Positions 1-9,953 of a stretch of DNA of 64,000 nucleotides are shown here, one piece after another. How positions within the stretch are numbered: position 1 is the first letter of the stretch; each line of letters starts with the position of its first letter. The notes under the pieces are model-generated. The model searched no databases and was not told where the DNA came from. It worked only from the letters and a program-made list of their open reading frames with translations. Source of the stretch: Galeopsis tetrahit. Its lineage: Eukaryota; Streptophyta; Magnoliopsida; Lamiales; Lamiaceae. The position numbers and the translations under genes are program-made. Location of the stretch: the NCBI GenBank assembly GCA_963675135.1, contig OY776131.1:35239381-35303380 (forward strand), in the 5' to 3' direction.

Positions 1-555
1 CTCTCTTGCTTCTGCCTCCTCTTCCCCTACGTCCAGCTCCTCTGTCATCTTCGCGTACGCATTGCTCATCGCGTATGAACCCGTTGGTGCCATCGTCCAG
101 CTCCAGTAGTCTTCTTACCCCTGTTTTATCCTGTTCCTGTCCAAAACATCAAGTAAAAGATTTAGTTTCTCGTTTTCTCCATTGTTAAGTTCCCTCTCCC
201 ACTCCCAACCCTATGTCCATTCGTTATTTGTCCATCTCCCCAAGCTGCTGATTTTTGCCTCTTTCTGTTTACTGAGGTTGAATAGTTCCGGGAATCTCTC
301 GCCAATAGTTCCTTCCCCTTCAGTCCAGTAGTCCTTCCAGAAGAACGTGCTGGCTCCATTACCCACGACTCTTCTTATTCTATGTCTGGCTTCTTTTCCC
401 CCTATTCTCGCGTAGATTCTTTCCAGTTCCTTCCACCAGCTGGAGTCGCTTGCTCCCCGTCTACCTCCCCTCAAATCTGAATTTTTCTCGTCCACATTAA
501 GTTCCACATCTACCTCCCCGTTTACGTGACTTAATAGGAATGGATGAAGTTCCAC
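1..555 (-). pseudogene. LINE (L1-type) reverse transcriptase C-terminal fragment
   Basis: Read on the minus strand, the segment encodes the region after the polymerase core in plant L1-type LINE ORF2 proteins. Visible motifs are SSWWKELERIY, then VVGNGASTFFWKDYW and FPELFNLS, matching the usual 'W..GNG..T.FW.D.W' pattern before the zinc-binding RT region. After the stop near 211, reading resumes with a DYWSWTMAPTGSYAMSNAY-like stretch (about 40-110), typical of the next part of the same proteins. No reverse transcriptase core, endonuclease or poly(A) tail lies inside the window, so this is a truncated relic cut by the window edge. The family assignment is firm; the copy is not functional. Confidence 0.75.
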
Positions 556-1803
556 ATTAAGAATTAGTATTATAAACCATGTTAATATACACTTTGTGAT
601 ATTACATTTACGGCATAATTAAGTATATGAAAATGAGATAAGAATGATATGTTATGAAGTATTGAGTAATTGAGTATTTAGTTTAATGTAATAATAACTA
701 TGGGTGGCGCTCCACAGTTTATTCTACATATTTTTTATTTTAATTTTAAGCTCACTAAAAATTAGAAGTGGCCCATTAAGTAATAATTATTCCATTCACT
801 TGAATACTTGAACATCTCAATCAAATTTATTAATTTAAAACGATTTTTTTAATTATGAAATTTAGCCTACAAAATCATGTAATTTTTTAAACTTTTGTGA
901 AAATAAAATAGATAAATTAATTGGATTGAATGTAAAAGTAAGAATTTTATATAAAAATGTGAATATTGTGAAGGTTAGAGTTTATTGACGAGTTTTTTTT
1001 TTTTTTAGAAATGTGCAAATTATAAGACAGACGAATAAAATAAATGTACAAACAATTATAAAACGAAAGAAATACTAAATTATAAATTAGTTTGTCTATA
1101 CTTGATTTTTGGCCCCCCTTCCTATTCAAATCTGGGTCCGCCCCTGGTTCTATCCATTTTCAGAATGTTTTTGAGGAATTTTTCTTTTTATTATTATTAT
1201 TTTATAAAAATATAATCTAACTTTTTTCACAATATTATTTTATACTTTCAACGATAATAAGTTCAATTATTATTAATTCTAATGGTCAAAATAATAATAA
1301 TAATCAAAAAATTAATAATAATTTAATTGTAATAATAATAATAATAATATTAACACAATAATTTAAAAATTAAAAATAAATAATATATAATTATTATTAT
1401 TTTAAAATAATTATTAGTATTATTATTATTCATTAATAAAAATATTTTATCATTTAATTATAAAAATAAAAAAATACTATTATTATAAAATAGGAGTAAT
1501 AATTTAAAAATAAAAAATATTACTCAAACTAAAAATAATATTTTTAATAACCAATAATATAGATTTATTCAATACTCACATTTCATTTATGATCTAAATG
1601 ATTTATATCATTTTCTTTTAAACTTTCATAGCATTCTTAAGTTTATTCATTCAATCATAATTTTATTCCATCATATCAATTATATCTTTAGTATTGTGTT
1701 AAATGCATGGTTAAAAGAAATTGAATTTTGTATTTTGTTTAATGAAACTAACTGGACTAAATTCACAAACTATTCCCGAAATTACACGTAAAACATCAAC
1801 CTC
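556..1803. other. AT-rich intergenic DNA with TTA/ATT microsatellite tracts
   Basis: No coding region is supported. From about 1185 to 1560 the sequence is mostly interrupted TTA/AAT repeats. The only recognisable item is a probable hAT terminus ending at 1146, listed separately. Confidence 0.6.
1090..1146. repeat. Probable hAT-type transposon terminus (one end only)
   Basis: The sequence ends in CTGGGTCCGCCCCTG. Its reverse complement CAGGGGCGGACCCAG is a widespread plant hAT terminal inverted repeat. No matching left end or 8-bp target duplication was found upstream, so I call only a decayed terminus. The inner boundary is arbitrary. Confidence 0.4.
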
Positions 1804-1806
1804 TTA

Positions 1807-2639
1807 CGGCATGATTGGTATGATTGAATGGAATTGTGGCTGAATGGAATGAACTCGTGAATGGAATGAATGGCTGAATGAAATGACATATGAATAGTTA
1901 TTCTTATGATTGGTATGGATCAGGAATAAAATGTGAGTATTATATAAATTATTCCAAACAATAATATTATTATTATTAATTATAATTATTAGGTCTTTAA
2001 TACTCAAATATATTTTTATTATTTTCAATTTTTAATATATATAATAATAATATTTATTACTTTCATATATTTTTATTATTTTTATATTGGTATTTAATAA
2101 TAATATCTATAATTTTAAATATTTTTTTTATAATACTTTTATTATTGATTTTTATATTTAAATGATAATATTTTTATTAAATAATAATATTATTTTTTTA
2201 TAATTATTTAACATAATTAATATTATATAAAATAATTTTATTTTTATTAATATGTTGTAAATCATTATTTATATTATTAAAATATTTTATTATTTTTATT
2301 ATTAGAATTAAATTCATAATTTATTTTTTATTAAATAATGTTATTATTATGTTTACAATTATAATTATTGTTGTTTGTTATTTTTTGAGTTGTTAAAATT
2401 ACAAAATAAGTTATGATATTTTTGTAAAATATTTTTTAAAAAAAAACTCATTCATAAATATATAGGAATAGCTAAAATATGGGGATGGGAGGAATCACCA
2501 TTCCCTAAATTTGAGGAATTATCATTCAATTTGAAATGAACATTTTTAATATAAAAACATATTAATCAGGACATTTGTAATAGAATTAAAAATGACCGAC
2601 ATTCCATTCCCACCTCATTCCTGCATACCAATCATACCG
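1807..2639. mobile_element. PIF/Harbinger-type (Tourist-like) MITE, 833 bp
   Basis: The left end starts CGGCATGATTGGTATG. The reverse complement of the right end starts CGGTATGATTGGTATG. Similarity continues inward through GGAATG-type repeats. Both ends are flanked by TTA (1804-1806 and 2640-2642), the 3-bp duplication typical of PIF/Harbinger elements. The interior is AT-rich with no transposase, so the element is non-autonomous. Confidence 0.75.
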
Positions 2640-2642
2640 TTA

Positions 2643-4785
2643 ATTTTTCATTGGATTATACAAACTATTGATTTTTTTAAATATATACCATTAAATTAAC
2701 TTTCTAGGTCAAATTTCTTTTGAATTTTTGTACGTGTGTTGCACATGGTTTTTAAATGTATGTTCTCATCAAATATTGTACGAATCGGTTGCATGATGAG
2801 TGGAAACAAAGTTCATGTTTACAAAAATACCTTAGTGTTGTCTCGTACTAAAAATGAAAATCTGATTTGTACGTGTGAGCAAAGGGTCACTAATCATTCT
2901 ATTTTTCTCACTATTAAAATTTGGTAGCACTTTTAATTGGATCCGACGTGTATTGAAGATTGTGTGCATTTTTATCTATTTATCCAATTTTTGATCTACA
3001 ACCTTTTAAAAAAAATGAATATATAATTATTTATTTTTAATTTTTTACGTGTAATTTTATTATGAATAATTTCTCATCATAAATATATTTCATGTTTTTT
3101 TTAAAAAAAAATTAATATCGTATACTATAATCACCATGCATACATTTATTATAAGTATTTAAAATTTAATTAAAAAATACTCCGAATTTACAAAGGAATC
3201 CACATGCTCCCTCCATCCATAACTTTTGGGAACAAAGATTAATGATCAAATAATAAATATAATGCAAGTGTAATAATAATAAATTAAAAGATATTTATTA
3301 AAAAAATATGAAAATCTTATATATTAACAAATCACGGAAAATGAGAAACTTATAGATAGATTAAGATTTTATTTGTGGGTATACAATATAAAAATCAAAT
3401 TAAAAAAAAAAAACTTGATATATGCATATATATGTGCGTTAAAAATAGATTTAAAATGATAAATTATTATTGTTATTTGTTTCTGCCAAAAGTGTTAGCA
3501 ATAAATAAAAGAAGAAAACTAGCATTTTTCTCTTTAATTTGTGTAGCTTTTTGTGACATTATATTTACTTTTTTTCTTACAAATTTCTCCGACAGCTTTT
3601 GGCAGCATTCCCGTGGTAGTGTTTTTCCTTTTTCTTAATCTGTTGTAAATTGATTAATTTTGAAATGAGTATTTTGACGGAAAAAACGATTAATTTACTA
3701 GCTAGGCAATACTACTATAACAGACAAATATTTAATTAATACATGTATTTTGTGGTTATTTAAATGATAGATTTTTATATGCTACATACAATTGTATTTT
3801 AAGTAATTTTAATATTAAATTAAATTTTAACCCATCATATTAAAACAAAGTTAAAATTATGGCTAAATTTTTATATCTTCGTACAATTGAATGAAGATTA
3901 TTCGAAATGGTACTTAAAAATATTGCACATATGAACATATTGAGTAAAAATATGAGTGTACATAACGGTGCTCGATTTATTATTCCTGTCCGAATGTCGA
4001 ATGCTCTAGTGCACCAAGCCACCAACTAGCTAGCTAGCTAGATTGGCTACAACTTCTTCCGATCCTCGAGAATGAACCGGCAACGAGATTCATACTTAAA
4101 AAAGAAAAGCTAATAGTGATATATTTTGACAGGGAATACATAGATCGATCAATCGAATAGGACCTACTTAAAGAGTGGAGGAAATTATGCCTTGAAAAAG
4201 AGAGAGAATGGTCTAATCTATGCCTCAATCTTGTGAAATAAGCCGTGGGCCAAGTGCTTTAAAAAATTCGTGAATTTGAACATTATTCACTTTATTCTTT
4301 AATGATAAAATATAGTATAGTAATTGGAATTCTCTCTCAAAAAGAATTTGAACACCAAAATTTAATAATTATGATCAATACTTTTTATGTAAAACAACTA
4401 CTCCAATATCACTTAAAAATACATAACATAAATAATATCACGAGTACTCAGAAAATAATGACAATCAAATAAAAAGAGAAAGTTTTAGAATTCAACAAAT
4501 ACATGATTTTTTTGACAGGTGTGTTTTAACAATAATATACATGCATGAGGACAAAGCTAAAAATTATTAAATAAAGTAATAACTTTCTTTAATTTAATAT
4601 ACGTACACACGTCACGACCCTATACGTGGACTGTTGCCGACTCAAATTTGTTGTAAAATACAATACAACATTACATCTTTAACATACAATTTTTTTTTAA
4701 ATGTATATATATGTAATATGTCATATAACGTTCAAATTTAATAATATAATTTATACAAATATAAATACGAGTTATACAAGAAGAA
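2643..4785. other. AT-rich intergenic DNA, no gene seen
   Basis: Short open frames (such as 2736-2927 and 3375-3638) have no recognisable motif and AT-driven composition. A CTCCCTCCATCC string near 3207 resembles a Stowaway-type terminus, but no partner end is visible. A CTAGCTAGCTAG run lies near 4026. Confidence 0.5.
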
Positions 4786-5672
4786 GGATTGGTCTTATAT
4801 AGAATCAATTCCTTTAAGGAATTGAGTTGACTTGGTCAACTTAAATTTTAAATATTCAAAAATATTGTGAACCCTACATATTCAGATTATTGTGAATAAA
4901 ATTTTTGACTTGATTAATTTTTTTTTATTGATAATTTTTTTTTTGAAATTGTGTGTGTTGAAAAGTGTAAGTTAATATTACTAAAAAGTGTAAGTTAATA
5001 TTACTAAAAAGTGTAATACAATATTACTAAAAAGTGTAACACATTTTTTTATTAAAAAGTGTAAGTCACTATAATTGAAAAGTGCAACACAACTTTTAAT
5101 GAAAAGTATAAGTCATTATAACTAGAAAATGCAAGTTAGTATAACTAGAAAGTGCAACACAATATTATTAAAAAGTGCATGTCAATATACTTGAAAAGTG
5201 CAACACAATATTTTAATGAAAAGTGTAAGTTATTATAACTGAAAAGTGTAACAAAATACGAGTAAAAAGTGTAACATAACATTACTAAAAAGTGTGAGTC
5301 ACTATAACTGAACATATTGTTGAAAATTGTAAGTCACTATAATTGAAAAGTGCAACAAAATATGACTAAATGTGTAACTTAACATTACTAAAAAGTGTAA
5401 GTCAATATAACTAAAAAATATTGTTGAAAATAGTAAGTCACTGCAATTGAAAAGTGCAACAAAATATGTGTAACATAACATCAAATGTGAAAATTGTTAG
5501 ATGTACGAGTTGAACACTAAACCTCAACATAAAAAAGACTATTCTCAACCATTTAAGCTACATAAATTATTATACATATTTTTAGCGTATTTTATTTTTA
5601 TTATCAATCCTACCAATTTTTTAAAATTTACTCAATTTCTTATAAGGAATTGAGTTTATAAGAGACCTAGCC
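4786..5672. mobile_element. Mutator-type MITE with GTGTAAG/GTGCAAC internal repeats, 887 bp
   Basis: The left end begins GGATTGGTCTTATATAG. The reverse complement of the right end begins GGCTAGGTCTCTTATA, and both continue into an ATTCC(T)TTAAGGAAT-like block. The 9-bp CAAGAAGAA flanks both ends (4777-4785 and 5673-5681), as expected for Mutator-like elements. The interior (about 4950-5480) is built from more than a dozen variants of AAAAGTGTAAGT and AAAAGTGCAACAC. No transposase is present. The ends resemble those of the smaller elements at 58192 and 60461. Confidence 0.7.
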
Positions 5673-5681
5673 CAAGAAGAA

Positions 5682-6433
5682 ATGTTTTTCTTCGTTTAGT
5701 GGAGGTACAAATTATTGTAATTGTCTACCGGGTAATTTTTCGTAAGGTTATGCGATCTTTTTTAATTCAATGTTTTTTTAAGTTAACAAATTTTTATTGA
5801 TTAAGAAAGGTACATAAAAAATAAGTAATGTGGTCATTAAGAAATTGTGTTCAGATGCATGGTTAATTAAGAAGTTGGATTTTGTGTTTAATCTTTATTT
5901 TAGTATGACTGCATTAAATTATAGAAATTGTACGGAGATGGTGAACTAAAAGAAGAAATAGGTGTAAACATAGCTTTTATTGGAATTAAGACTTAAGAAA
6001 TTTTCATATGGATAATCGAGCTGGATTTCAACTCAATTTTAGTAATCTCTCTTGGAGAATTTACCATTAGCTTCTACAATCATTGAAAAATAGATCTCTC
6101 TCTAAAGAAGTAAGGAGTATTTGTTACTCCCTTCTTCACATACTTGAAGGCTCAATCCAATTGGATACGGGTTTTAATGAATAAATTGTTTATTAATATT
6201 GTGTAAAATAAAGTGGGGGTAGTAAAGACTTTTCAACTTTATAAATAGTACTAAAATTACTTTTTTGTGTAATAAAGTAGTTGCATTTGTTGTAATATTG
6301 TGATGTTTTAAGGGGAGTGTTTAAAAGTGTTTTTGCTATTTTAAGTAATGTGTCTTCAAGTATGGAACGCCTAAAATGGTAAAATGTGCCTTCAAGTATG
6401 AGACGGAGAGAGTATTAATTTGTAACTAAAATA
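5682..6433. other. Intergenic DNA, no gene seen
   Basis: AT-rich sequence with no open frame of note. I see no repeat structure or element ends between the Mutator-type MITE and the Stowaway-type MITE. Confidence 0.5.
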
Positions 6434-6666
6434 CTCCTTCCGTCCGCTTATAAGCTTCCCATTTTACCATTTTGGTCCGTCCGCCTATAAGCTTCCCATA
6501 CCTTTTTTGGTAAGTATTTTTTCTTACACTTCACTTTATATCTTACTTTTTCTCTCTATCTCTCTTCTCTCTCAATCACATCACTTGTACTATATCTATT
6601 ATTTAATCACTTTTCTTAATCTATGTGCCAAAAAGTAACGTGAAACTTATAGGCGGACGGAGGGAG
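6434..6666. mobile_element. Stowaway-type (Tc1/mariner) MITE, 233 bp
   Basis: The left end CTCCTTCCGTCCGC pairs with the right end GCGGACGGAGGGAG. TA flanks both ends (6432-6433 and 6667-6668). CTCCNTCCGTCC termini with a TA duplication are standard for plant Stowaway-type elements. No coding sequence. Confidence 0.8.
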
Positions 6667-6947
6667 TATGTGACTGAGGTCTCATCATCCGTGATAGCTT
6701 GCCTGAAAGCTTGAAACATGTCTTGATGTGGTGTCGCATGAACTATGACATGCACGACTTATTCTAATTGGTTGAACACGTCGTCTGATAGATCAACTCG
6801 TCAGGTAAGTGGTATGAGTTGTTCTTGATGAGTTCATCGTATGAGTGGATCTTGATGATTTGAGATTTACCAAATAATGACTTATTAATTACTAATTATT
6901 AGCTTATGGGGTGGATATAATAGTTGAGAACTTACTCAATCTCCAAG

Positions 6948-7181
6948 TATTGAAGTATACCATAGCATGCATGCACAAAACCTAAAACCTAAATATTGCA
7001 TGGAACGCACATACACACACATGTAGTACACATGTCTCACTAATCTAGCTTCTAGAAGAAGAGTAGTTTACTTTACTAACTAATATTTGTTAGATGGAAG
7101 ACTCTAGAATGTGAGTCTCCTTCTATATATATTGTACATACTACACATTGCAAATTGAGTTGAAAATATACAATTTTAACA
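6948..7181 (+). repeat. 5' LTR of Copia element
   Basis: Starts TATTGAAGTATACC and ends ATTTTAACA. The same ends appear in the LTR at 12260-12510. The start may be a mutated TGTTG, or the formal TG could begin at 6951; the CCAAG duplication directly before 6948 supports 6948. The TATATATATTGTACATAC region near 7124-7142 is the probable promoter core. Confidence 0.85.
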
Positions 7182-7199
7182 TGGTATCATGAGAGCAGG
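7182..7199 (+). other. Primer binding site (initiator tRNA-Met type)
   Basis: TGGTATCATGAGAGCAGG directly follows the LTR. It is close to TGGTATCAGAGC, the complement of the 3' end of plant initiator tRNA-Met used by most Copia elements, with a small internal insertion. Confidence 0.8.
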
Positions 7200-7393
7200 A
7201 TTTCCTCATGATTTAGTGTGTTGTTTTATAGATTCTACTCTTCTTCCCTTTTGTTTCTTCATATCTTCACAATCTCCTTTTCTGTAACCGCATTGTTCTT
7301 ACTTTAACCAACTCCTTCTTCCTCTATTCTTCAGTTTTCGATCCAATCCTTCCGCTATCATTCTACTCTGTTTCTGTTTTTAAATCACAGATC

Positions 7394-8773
7394 ATGACAA
7401 CTCCACCTTCCTCCACTGTTCTTCCTCGATTCATAACTCTCTCAATTCGTTTGGATAATGATAACTATCCATTCTGGAAAAATCAGGTTCTCGCATCTGT
7501 GCGAGCTCATTGCTTTAAGGACGTTCTTCTCAGCAAAGTTATGCCACTGAATCCGTCGGAATCTACATCGGATTCAATTTCCTGGCAACGAAAGGATCAA
7601 TTCCTTCTCAGCTGGCTCCTAAGCTCTGTCTCTGAGTCTATGCTAGGGCATGTTAGCCGATGTGAACATTCATTCCAGCTATGGTTCACTTTCGAGTCTC
7701 TATTTCAGTCGCAATCTAGTGCGAAGGCTATGATTCTTTGTCTGCAGCTTCAAACATTGAGGAAAGGTGATCTCAGTGTTGATGTGTTTATACTGAAGAT
7801 GCGATCGGTTGCAGATGGTTTATTTCATGCCGAACAACCAATTACGGATGATGAATTGGTTTTATATATACTTGGTGGTCTTGGTGCTGATTTTGATGTT
7901 GTTGTCGTCTCACTCACAACCAGAGGTTCTGTTCCATCTTTGCCAGAAGTGCAGTCAATTCTTCAGGCTTTTGAGATGCGGTTATACAGCCATACTAATT
8001 CCTCATTGAACATTGTTGGAGGTCACATTACTCCCTCTCCTCAACCTTCAGCAAATGCAGTGGCTCGAGGTACTTCATCTGGCTCTTCAAATGGCAAGGG
8101 CAGAGTGTTTCAAAAACCTAAGGTTGTTTGTCAGTTATGTGGTCGAAAGTATCATGTAGCTGCAAAGTGCTTCAAGCGTTTTGATCAAGCCTTTCATGGC
8201 CTTGAAAAATCCAGACAATTTAATTCAGCTCCCCGTCCACCGAACTCTCATACTCAAACCAATCTAAGTCAGGCTCATTATGCTCATCAGCAGGATCCTC
8301 GCCCCTATTACTCTCATATTTCATCTCCTCAGCCTAATCACTCTATTACTTCATTGGATTCAGGTTCCTCCACTGGCATTTCTCCTTGGTATGTTGATAG
8401 TGGAGCAACTCACCATGTCACTTCTCAGCTCTCAAACCTAAGTATCAACACTACATATCAAGGTATGGATTCCCTTGTTGTTGGAAATGGTGCCTCAATT
8501 CCTATATCACACACTGGTTCTTTCTCTTTACCTACTTGTGATATATCCAGAAGTGTTGCCATGGAAAATGTTTTACATGTCCCTGCCATTACAAAAAACC
8601 TCATGAGCATTTCTCAATTTCTAAAGGATAATGATGTTGTTATTGAGTTTTTTGCTGATTGTTGCTTTGTTAAGGATCTGAAATCTCGCAAGATACTCTT
8701 GAGAGGGGAGCTTAAAGATGGGTTATATGCTTTAAACTTTGATGTCTTGAAGATCTCTTGTTCAAAGCAGTGA
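7394..8773 (+). CDS. Copia gag and aspartic protease (open 459-codon segment)
   Basis: The N-terminal half (about residues 10-200) is Copia gag: LDNDNYPFWKNQ, then QLWFTFESLFQSQSSAK and LYILGGLGADFDVVV. A CCHC zinc knuckle, CQLCGRKYHVAAKC, lies near residues 246-259 and should bind the RNA template. The aspartic protease follows, with WYVDSGATHH near residue 332 (catalytic DSGA). The frame closes at a TGA at 8771-8773. The integrase segment continues in the same frame immediately after, so this stop is a nonsense mutation in an originally single polyprotein. The ATG at 7394 lies about 210 nt after the primer site, a normal leader. Confidence 0.85.
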   Translation: MTTPPSSTVLPRFITLSIRLDNDNYPFWKNQVLASVRAHCFKDVLLSKVMPLNPSESTSDSISWQRKDQFLLSWLLSSVSESMLGHVSRCEHSFQLWFTFESLFQSQSSAKAMILCLQLQTLRKGDLSVDVFILKMRSVADGLFHAEQPITDDELVLYILGGLGADFDVVVVSLTTRGSVPSLPEVQSILQAFEMRLYSHTNSSLNIVGGHITPSPQPSANAVARGTSSGSSNGKGRVFQKPKVVCQLCGRKYHVAAKCFKRFDQAFHGLEKSRQFNSAPRPPNSHTQTNLSQAHYAHQQDPRPYYSHISSPQPNHSITSLDSGSSTGISPWYVDSGATHHVTSQLSNLSINTTYQGMDSLVVGNGASIPISHTGSFSLPTCDISRSVAMENVLHVPAITKNLMSISQFLKDNDVVIEFFADCCFVKDLKSRKILLRGELKDGLYALNFDVLKISCSKQ

Positions 8774-8794
8774 AATAAAGTCTCAGTTGATAGC

Positions 8795-9652
8795 ATGAAT
8801 AAAGCCAGTCTCACTTGGAAGCTTTGGCATTGCAGATTAGGGCATCCAAATAATTCTACTCTTGCTACTATTCTGAAAGGCCTGAATATATCTTGTACTA
8901 GTGTTGATAACACTTTTTGTGATGAATGTAAACTTGGAAAGATGCATTTAAAGCATTTCTCATCTGTTGTGCATCATACTTATGCTCCTCTTGAGTTGTT
9001 GCATATGGATGTGTGGGGACCTGCTTCTTGTGTTTCAATTGATGGTTTCAGATATTATCTGTCTATTGTGGATGATTATACTAGATTTGTGTGGGTGTTC
9101 CCCTTAGCAGCTAAATCTGATGTGGTGGGGGTATTCAATCATTTCATGAATTCAGTAGAAAGGTTGTTTGGTGTATCCATTAAACATATTCAACATGACA
9201 TGGGCATTGAATTCTTACCTGTTGCCAAACTTGTTCATCCTTTGGGAATACAAGTTCGAATGTCCTATGCTTACACTCATGCACAGAATGGCCTTATTGA
9301 GAGGAAGCACCAACACATTACTGAGCTTGGGCTTGCAATGCTTGCCAAATCCAACCTATCTATGTCTTTCTGGTGGCATGCCTTTTCCACAGCTGCTCAT
9401 ATAATCAATATCCTTCCCACACCTACCTTACAAAACACCTCCCCTTTGGAAATGATTCATCACAAGCCACCTGACTATCACTCACTTAGGGTTTTTGGGT
9501 GTGCTTGCTTTCCTTTTCTTCAACCATACAACTCCTCAAAACTCCAATTCCGTAGTTCTAGGTGCATCTTCTTAGGCTACAGTCCATCACACAAAGGTTA
9601 CCAATGCTTACATTCATCTGGAAAAATCTATATTTCCGCCTCAGTTCAATGA
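8795..9652 (+). pseudogene. Copia integrase segment
   Basis: Same frame as gag-protease, resuming after one stop. GAG-pre-integrase motif LWHCRLGHPN is followed by a zinc-finger-like CDECKLGKMH. The integrase core shows HMDVWGP (first Asp), QHDMGIEF (second Asp; families usually have D.G.EF) and NGLIERKHQH (catalytic Glu). It would insert the cDNA into chromosomes. A frameshift near 9645 ends the frame; the next segment (FNESEFPVF) continues in another frame. The missing Gly context at the second Asp (DMGIEF) is a probable mutation. Confidence 0.85.
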
Positions 9653-9953
9653 ATCTGAGTTTCCTGTCTTCACAAGACTCTAATCTCTCCCAAAACCCTC
9701 ACACTTCTTCTCAGCTCAACTACCCTCATCTGTTGGTTCTGTTGTTCCCACTCCTCATTCTCCTTTATCCAATACTCAGCACTCATCTCCTGATCCTCCT
9801 TACTCTCCCATTTCTGATGCTCATCTCTCTTCACCTAGTACTTCCTCTTCCACTAGATACAAGTTATCTTCCCCTTCATCATCATCACCATCACTCACCA
9901 CTATTGTTCCCCCACCTTCACTCACCACCACTGTTCCCCCTCCATCACATTCC

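Noticed and set aside
1807..2028. 74-codon minus-strand frame near the Harbinger MITE
   Set aside because: AT-driven frame rich in Ile and Asn, overlapping the element terminus. No motif.
4950..5480. CRISPR-like regularly spaced repeats
   Set aside because: Repeat units are degenerate, spacing is irregular, the DNA is plant and the tract sits inside a MITE with a 9-bp duplication.
6667..6942. Possible gene fragment between the Stowaway-type MITE and the Copia LTR (CTCATCATCCGTGATAGC...)
   Set aside because: Less AT-rich than its surroundings, but no frame gave a recognisable motif.
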